Of a stretch of DNA of 46,520 nucleotides, positions 42,798-46,520 are shown piece after piece (within the stretch, counting starts at the first letter, position 1; each line of letters starts with the position of its first letter). The stretch is from positions 1 through 46,520 of the forward strand of contig JAEORJ010000097.1 of the NCBI GenBank assembly GCA_016840945.1. The letters run 5' to 3'. A model generated the notes under the pieces. It searched no databases. It had not been told where the DNA came from and was given only the letters and a program-made list of their open reading frames with translations. Made by a program: the position numbers and the translations under genes. Source of the stretch: Candidatus Gerdarchaeota archaeon (lineage in GTDB: Archaea; Asgardarchaeota; Heimdallarchaeia; JABLTI01).

Positions 42798-42840
42798 GTT
42801 AATTGTTCTTATCCTGAAGGATTCACCACTATTTATTTCA
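42798..42840 (+). repeat. tRNA 3'-end-like site K
   Basis: AATTG-TTCTTAT-CCTGA-AGGATTC-A-CCA is followed by CTATTTATTTC. The T-stem is degenerate, but the acceptor AGGATTCACCA equals that of site J. It is the last copy seen; the next minus-strand gene ends 125 bases further on. Confidence 0.7.
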
Positions 42841-42952
42841 ATTCTTTGAATTGATTCTCTAATATTTACTCTCTTTTTGTTTATTTTTGCAAATTTTTTG
42901 TTAATTATAAAAAATGAAAAAAGCTAATGTATAAATAAATCGTTTTTACATT

Positions 42953-44932
42953 TTAAAAAAGAAATAAATTCCACTTAAACTTCTTTCTTCTGTAAATAAT
43001 AAGTAATGCACTAAATGATAGTATCACTGAAAATATAGTAATTGGTAGTGTAAAACCATCAACCGTATCTGTAGTTGGCGGTGATAATTCTTCCCAATCT
43101 GACCACTCATCATCTGTTGTTACAATTGTACTAATGACTTGACCAATTTGGATGTCAAATGTTTTTGTATCTTCCCATAGAACACCTGTTGGATCGATAT
43201 GTCTAACAGTAAGATTAACATCCAACGCTGTGCTGGCAGCATTTGAAGCATTTATAATAACTTGGATTTCTCTCTTGGTAGCATCTTTAAAAGCTGCTGG
43301 TAGATTTGCTACTGGTATTTTAACCAAACATGTTCCATAAATCATAGTATCTAGAAAACTTGCTCCATCTAAACCAATCTCAACATCCATACCAACATTA
43401 GCATTTGATGTTCGAGTGTAACCTATATGTAATGGGAGTTCTAACGGGTCATCAATATAAATATGCATATGTACAGTGGGATCTATTTTATCTAAATAAA
43501 ATTCATAATATTCTAATTTTGGTTTTTCAAATAATACATCATTTGGAGGATATAAGCTAAAAATGAATTCATCCCAATAAGTTTCTTGACTAATATCAAA
43601 GGTATTGTATAGATTCGGATAGAGAAAGCCATTATACAACAAATTGTTATAAGGAAGACAAATGCTGAACCCTGTATATCCTTCATCAACATAGCTTGGT
43701 CTATTATGATAATCGATTAGTGTATTATTGTTGTCTGAGTAGCATGGTTGTAATCGCGCTAATACATGATTCCCATAATTAACTAAATCAACTTCATTAT
43801 GAAATTCCGCAGCATGGTCCACTATCTTAGCTACAAAATCACCAAGATCAACCATTAGTGACTCATTACTTACCAACGCTGGAATAATTTGTGCCAATTC
43901 CCATTTAATATCAGCAAGAACTTCCCGCATATTGGTTGCATTATAAGTTAATTCATCAAACAAGTAAAATGAAAACATATCAAAAGCATCCATTAAACTG
44001 GGTTCCTCTGCTAATTCAGTATAATCAAATTGATCTAAATTATATACTGATGCTGAATCCCAGACGTATTTTATCGGATCATTTGGGTTTGGGGGAAAGA
44101 AGACAGGATTTTTGCATGATCTAAATCCCTCCAAAGCCAATTCATATGGTGTCATTGCTGTGTTTCGACTTAGATTATATAATATATCTCTTGGGTGGTA
44201 AATCCCTTTGCCACTTTGGGTAGTTTCACCTGCTACTACGTAATGAGCTTCACCTGCTAGCTGCCACTGTAATTCAAATGACCCTCCTAAACAAGTGTCA
44301 ATAAAAAGCGTATCAACACCACCTGCAAGGTTTAAAGCTGAAGCTACCTCTTGAACACTTAAGCAATCACCTAATGCATATTCAAAGTAAGGGTGAGGTG
44401 CATGATAATCAAAACAAAGACCTGCATACCCTCGTCCATGATCTGATAATGTTAAAGCGTAATTATCCGCTGGAAAGTATGTTTTACAATAAGTTATAAA
44501 TCCACTTAATGTTCCAGCTGCTCCCATATTAACAGCTCCATAGTCAGCTAAGATCGTTAGATTATTTCTCTCAATTTTCAATAGCTGTGCATAACCATTC
44601 GGTTGTGATGGGGTGTATGGTCTATCAAATAATGCTAATACATTTAGATCTGCTTCAGACCCCTCCAATAAGTGCTCATCCCTGAGTTTTGAAATTACTG
44701 TTTCTTGATAGTTTCCCACGAAATTTGCTGAATTATCCAAACTTTCAGTTACCTCATGATCTCTACTATCGCCACAAAAATAGAGCATGAAAGTCCATTC
44801 CCTTGTTACTTGAGGAGTGATGTCAAGTACAAAACTTTTAGGTGTTTGAGTTGAAAATATAGGTATTGGATTAATAATGGTTATAATTAATATTATAATG
44901 AATAAATAAGGTGAGAATCTTTTAAATTTCAT
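42953..44932 (-). CDS. Secreted clostripain-like (C11) cysteine peptidase with C-terminal membrane anchor
   Basis: A signal peptide (about 8-27) is followed by a caspase-fold C11 domain. The catalytic dyad is H165 in TLSDHGRGYAG and C214 in LFIDTCLGGSFE. The N-terminal strand WTFMLYFCGDSR and the AVNMGAAGTL block are also typical. A beta-rich region of about 200 residues follows, then a short Thr/Pro linker and a transmembrane helix (FTLPITIFSVILSFSALLIIY) with RRKK. The enzyme would face outward and cleave after Arg/Lys, as family members do. A TATA-like region upstream is shared with the divergent flavodoxin gene. Confidence 0.9.
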   Translation of the reverse strand: MKFKRFSPYLFIIILIITIINPIPIFSTQTPKSFVLDITPQVTREWTFMLYFCGDSRDHEVTESLDNSANFVGNYQETVISKLRDEHLLEGSEADLNVLALFDRPYTPSQPNGYAQLLKIERNNLTILADYGAVNMGAAGTLSGFITYCKTYFPADNYALTLSDHGRGYAGLCFDYHAPHPYFEYALGDCLSVQEVASALNLAGGVDTLFIDTCLGGSFELQWQLAGEAHYVVAGETTQSGKGIYHPRDILYNLSRNTAMTPYELALEGFRSCKNPVFFPPNPNDPIKYVWDSASVYNLDQFDYTELAEEPSLMDAFDMFSFYLFDELTYNATNMREVLADIKWELAQIIPALVSNESLMVDLGDFVAKIVDHAAEFHNEVDLVNYGNHVLARLQPCYSDNNNTLIDYHNRPSYVDEGYTGFSICLPYNNLLYNGFLYPNLYNTFDISQETYWDEFIFSLYPPNDVLFEKPKLEYYEFYLDKIDPTVHMHIYIDDPLELPLHIGYTRTSNANVGMDVEIGLDGASFLDTMIYGTCLVKIPVANLPAAFKDATKREIQVIINASNAASTALDVNLTVRHIDPTGVLWEDTKTFDIQIGQVISTIVTTDDEWSDWEELSPPTTDTVDGFTLPITIFSVILSFSALLIIYRRKKFKWNLFLF

Positions 44933-45078
44933 TTCTAATCCCCCAGAAATACTACTGAAATTATCATAACACTCTCTAAATATAAATTTTCAGCAGAATA
45001 CAAACTATATTATTATATTTTTTAGAATAAGAGCAAAGCTATAATACAATTCTAATAAATTAAAGCTGAGGTTAATAG

Positions 45079-46464
45079 ATGCGATTTGTAGTTTTAAATG
45101 GTAGTCCAAGGGAAACTAGTAGTTTCACATATCAGTATTTTAGATACCTTGAGATTAATTTTCCAATGCACGAGTATATAGTACATCATATTAGTAGAAA
45201 AATCAAGAAAATCGAAAAGGAGCAAGAATATTTCAATTCTATTCTAACAGATATAGAAACAGCAGATGGTGTTATTTGGCTTTATCCTGTTTATATTCAA
45301 TTGGTTCCCGCACAATTAAAACGATTTATTGAACTTGTTTTCGAAAACGAGAAACAATCAAGTTTCAAAGGGAAAAATACTACAAGCATTTCTACAAGTG
45401 GGAAGTTTTTCGATCACCTAGCTCATTATTACATTCAAGCCATTTCCGAAGATTTTGGAATGAATTATACTCGAGGATATTCTGCCGAAATGATGGAACT
45501 AATGAATAAAAATGAAAGAATCTGTCTTCGTAAATTCTTCCAGCAGTTTATAAGTCAATGCCAAAAGAAAACTACTACAGCTAAATATTCTCCTAGTTTA
45601 ACTTTTAGTTATCCGGCTTACAATCCAAAAAACATCAAAGAACAACAAAAAGTGAAGAGCTATAAAGCAACAGTTCTTACTGATTCTACGAAATCTGATG
45701 AAAATTTGAATAATATGATTGACACCTTTGTTAAATTGATGCCTTGTAAAGTGTCAGTTGTTAATATTCAAGAAGCTAATATTAAGGGTGGTTGTTTAGG
45801 TTGTTTGAAATGTGCTGCGAACAATATTTGTTTCTATCCAGACGAACATATGGAGATATTCACACAGCAAGTTATTGCTGCCGATGTGCTAATTTATGCT
45901 TTAAAAACTCATGATAGATACTTTTCAGCAAGAATGAAGACATTTCTTGATCGTGCATTCTTTAATGGTCATAGACCAGTATTCATTGGTCAACAACAAG
46001 CATTTATTGTTTCAGGTCCGCTTCGACAGATGCCTATTTTGAGAGAAGCACTTGAAGCAATGTCTGAAGTTGGTCGAGCAAACTTTGTTGGTATTGTTAC
46101 TGATGAATATGATGATTCAGAAGAGATTACTTCTATAATTCAAAGTATTGTTGATGGTTTAATTTGGGGGATAGAGCATGAAAAATATGTTAATCCTAAA
46201 TCCTTCTTAGGATATGCAGGACATAAGGTTTTCAGAGATCTCATTTATACTTACCAACTTGTTTTTCAACAGGATTACTCATACTATAAGAAAGAGAAGC
46301 TTTTTGATTGGCCTAAGATTTTCTTCGGTCAGTTTAGCATTCTATTAAAACCACTAATGAGAATACCATCATTTAGGAAGCGATTCTTTGCAATGTCTGG
46401 TAAGTATCAAAGCCATATGTTTAGTAAAGTCCTCAAGAATGAAGATAATACTTCTCAAGACTAA
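45079..46464 (+). CDS. Tandem flavodoxin-fold FMN oxidoreductase (iron-sulfur flavoprotein-like)
   Basis: Two NADPH-dependent FMN reductase-like domains lie in one chain. The first (about 1-180) starts VVLNGSPRETSSFTY and has the FMN loop IWLYPVYIQLVPAQLKRFIE. The second (about 200-380) has VVNIQEANIKGGCLGCLKCAANNICFYPDEH, where C-x2-C-x2-C-x4-C resembles the cluster site of iron-sulfur flavoproteins. ALKTHDRYFSARMKTFLDRAF follows. The first domain lacks the cysteines. The C-terminal 80 residues are aromatic and basic. The start ATG 45079 follows a GAGGTTAATAG sequence. The substrate is unknown. Confidence 0.85.
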   Translation: MRFVVLNGSPRETSSFTYQYFRYLEINFPMHEYIVHHISRKIKKIEKEQEYFNSILTDIETADGVIWLYPVYIQLVPAQLKRFIELVFENEKQSSFKGKNTTSISTSGKFFDHLAHYYIQAISEDFGMNYTRGYSAEMMELMNKNERICLRKFFQQFISQCQKKTTTAKYSPSLTFSYPAYNPKNIKEQQKVKSYKATVLTDSTKSDENLNNMIDTFVKLMPCKVSVVNIQEANIKGGCLGCLKCAANNICFYPDEHMEIFTQQVIAADVLIYALKTHDRYFSARMKTFLDRAFFNGHRPVFIGQQQAFIVSGPLRQMPILREALEAMSEVGRANFVGIVTDEYDDSEEITSIIQSIVDGLIWGIEHEKYVNPKSFLGYAGHKVFRDLIYTYQLVFQQDYSYYKKEKLFDWPKIFFGQFSILLKPLMRIPSFRKRFFAMSGKYQSHMFSKVLKNEDNTSQD

Positions 46465-46520
46465 TGCATAATTTCTTATTTTTCTACAAAAAGATGGTTC
46501 AATAGGTGAGTTATTTTGAC

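Noticed and set aside
1..46520. Genome-wide reassignment of TGA to an amino acid
   Set aside because: Many intact genes end at TGA with neighbours starting immediately after (for example sepF, the geranylgeranyl reductase and the nitrilase), so TGA works as a stop here.
1..46520. CRISPR array
   Set aside because: No set of evenly spaced near-identical repeats with unique spacers; the tRNA-like sites are 0.3-6 kb apart and lie between genes.

Overview
This AT-rich window comes from an archaeon and is best read as an Asgard (Promethearchaeota) genome, probably Loki- or Heimdall-like. The archaeal evidence is both primase subunits (PriL, PriS), an XPD-type iron-sulfur helicase, a geranylgeranyl reductase for ether lipids, a SepF-type division protein and a CAU tRNA with an anticodon-loop intron and an encoded CCA. 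The Asgard flavour is inferred from a tandem Tudor-like protein, a longin/roadblock-like protein, a B-box-like membrane protein, and LRR, TPR and HEAT proteins. No 16S rRNA is present, so the lineage is an inference.

Bases 1-6.5 kb hold a truncated nuclease-fold gene, an XPD-like helicase converging on a priL-priS pair, a 54-residue 2[4Fe-4S] ferredoxin that is easy to miss, the Tudor-like protein, and a sepF gene overlapping a winged-helix gene. Bases 6.5-11.6 kb, minus strand, hold geranylgeranyl reductase and a cobamide C1 operon: corrinoid protein, homocysteine methyltransferase, stand-alone MetH-type activation protein and MttB-family methyltransferase. Together these look like a split methionine synthase whose methyl donor may be a quaternary amine or similar compound. 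Bases 11.7-18.7 kb hold a HEAT protein, an aminotransferase fused to an SCP2 domain, an acetamidase/formamidase-like enzyme, and membrane or signalling-type proteins.

Bases 18.8-22.8 kb hold two paralogous extracytoplasmic solute-binding proteins of family 5. Their halves appear in swapped (circularly permuted) order, and both genes carry the same leader hairpin with compensating base changes. Bases 22.9-27.1 kb hold a hydrolase, a B-box-like protein, a TPR protein, a duplicated promoter segment, a broken tRNA 5' half and a nitrilase-family enzyme.

The most unusual structure starts at the intron-containing CAU tRNA (27258-27365). Over the next 15.5 kb, nine degenerate copies of a tRNA 3' end (T-arm, acceptor strand, CCA and a shared pyrimidine-rich flank) recur, all in the same orientation as the tRNA. 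Each separates one or a few accessory genes: TPR, creatininase, LRR, LVIVD, two beta-lactamase-like proteins, a hydrolase, TatD-like, a methyltransferase, SBBP, a zinc protein and a C11 peptidase. In five cases the neighbouring minus-strand gene ends 46-52 bases after the CCA. This resembles a gene-cassette or serial-integration array built on a tRNA 3' end. No recombinase gene is in the window.

Inside this array, a flavoprotein gene (35987-37642) and the ferredoxin gene after it (37646-37840) each carry one in-frame TGA but no frameshift. This is either paired decay or recoding.
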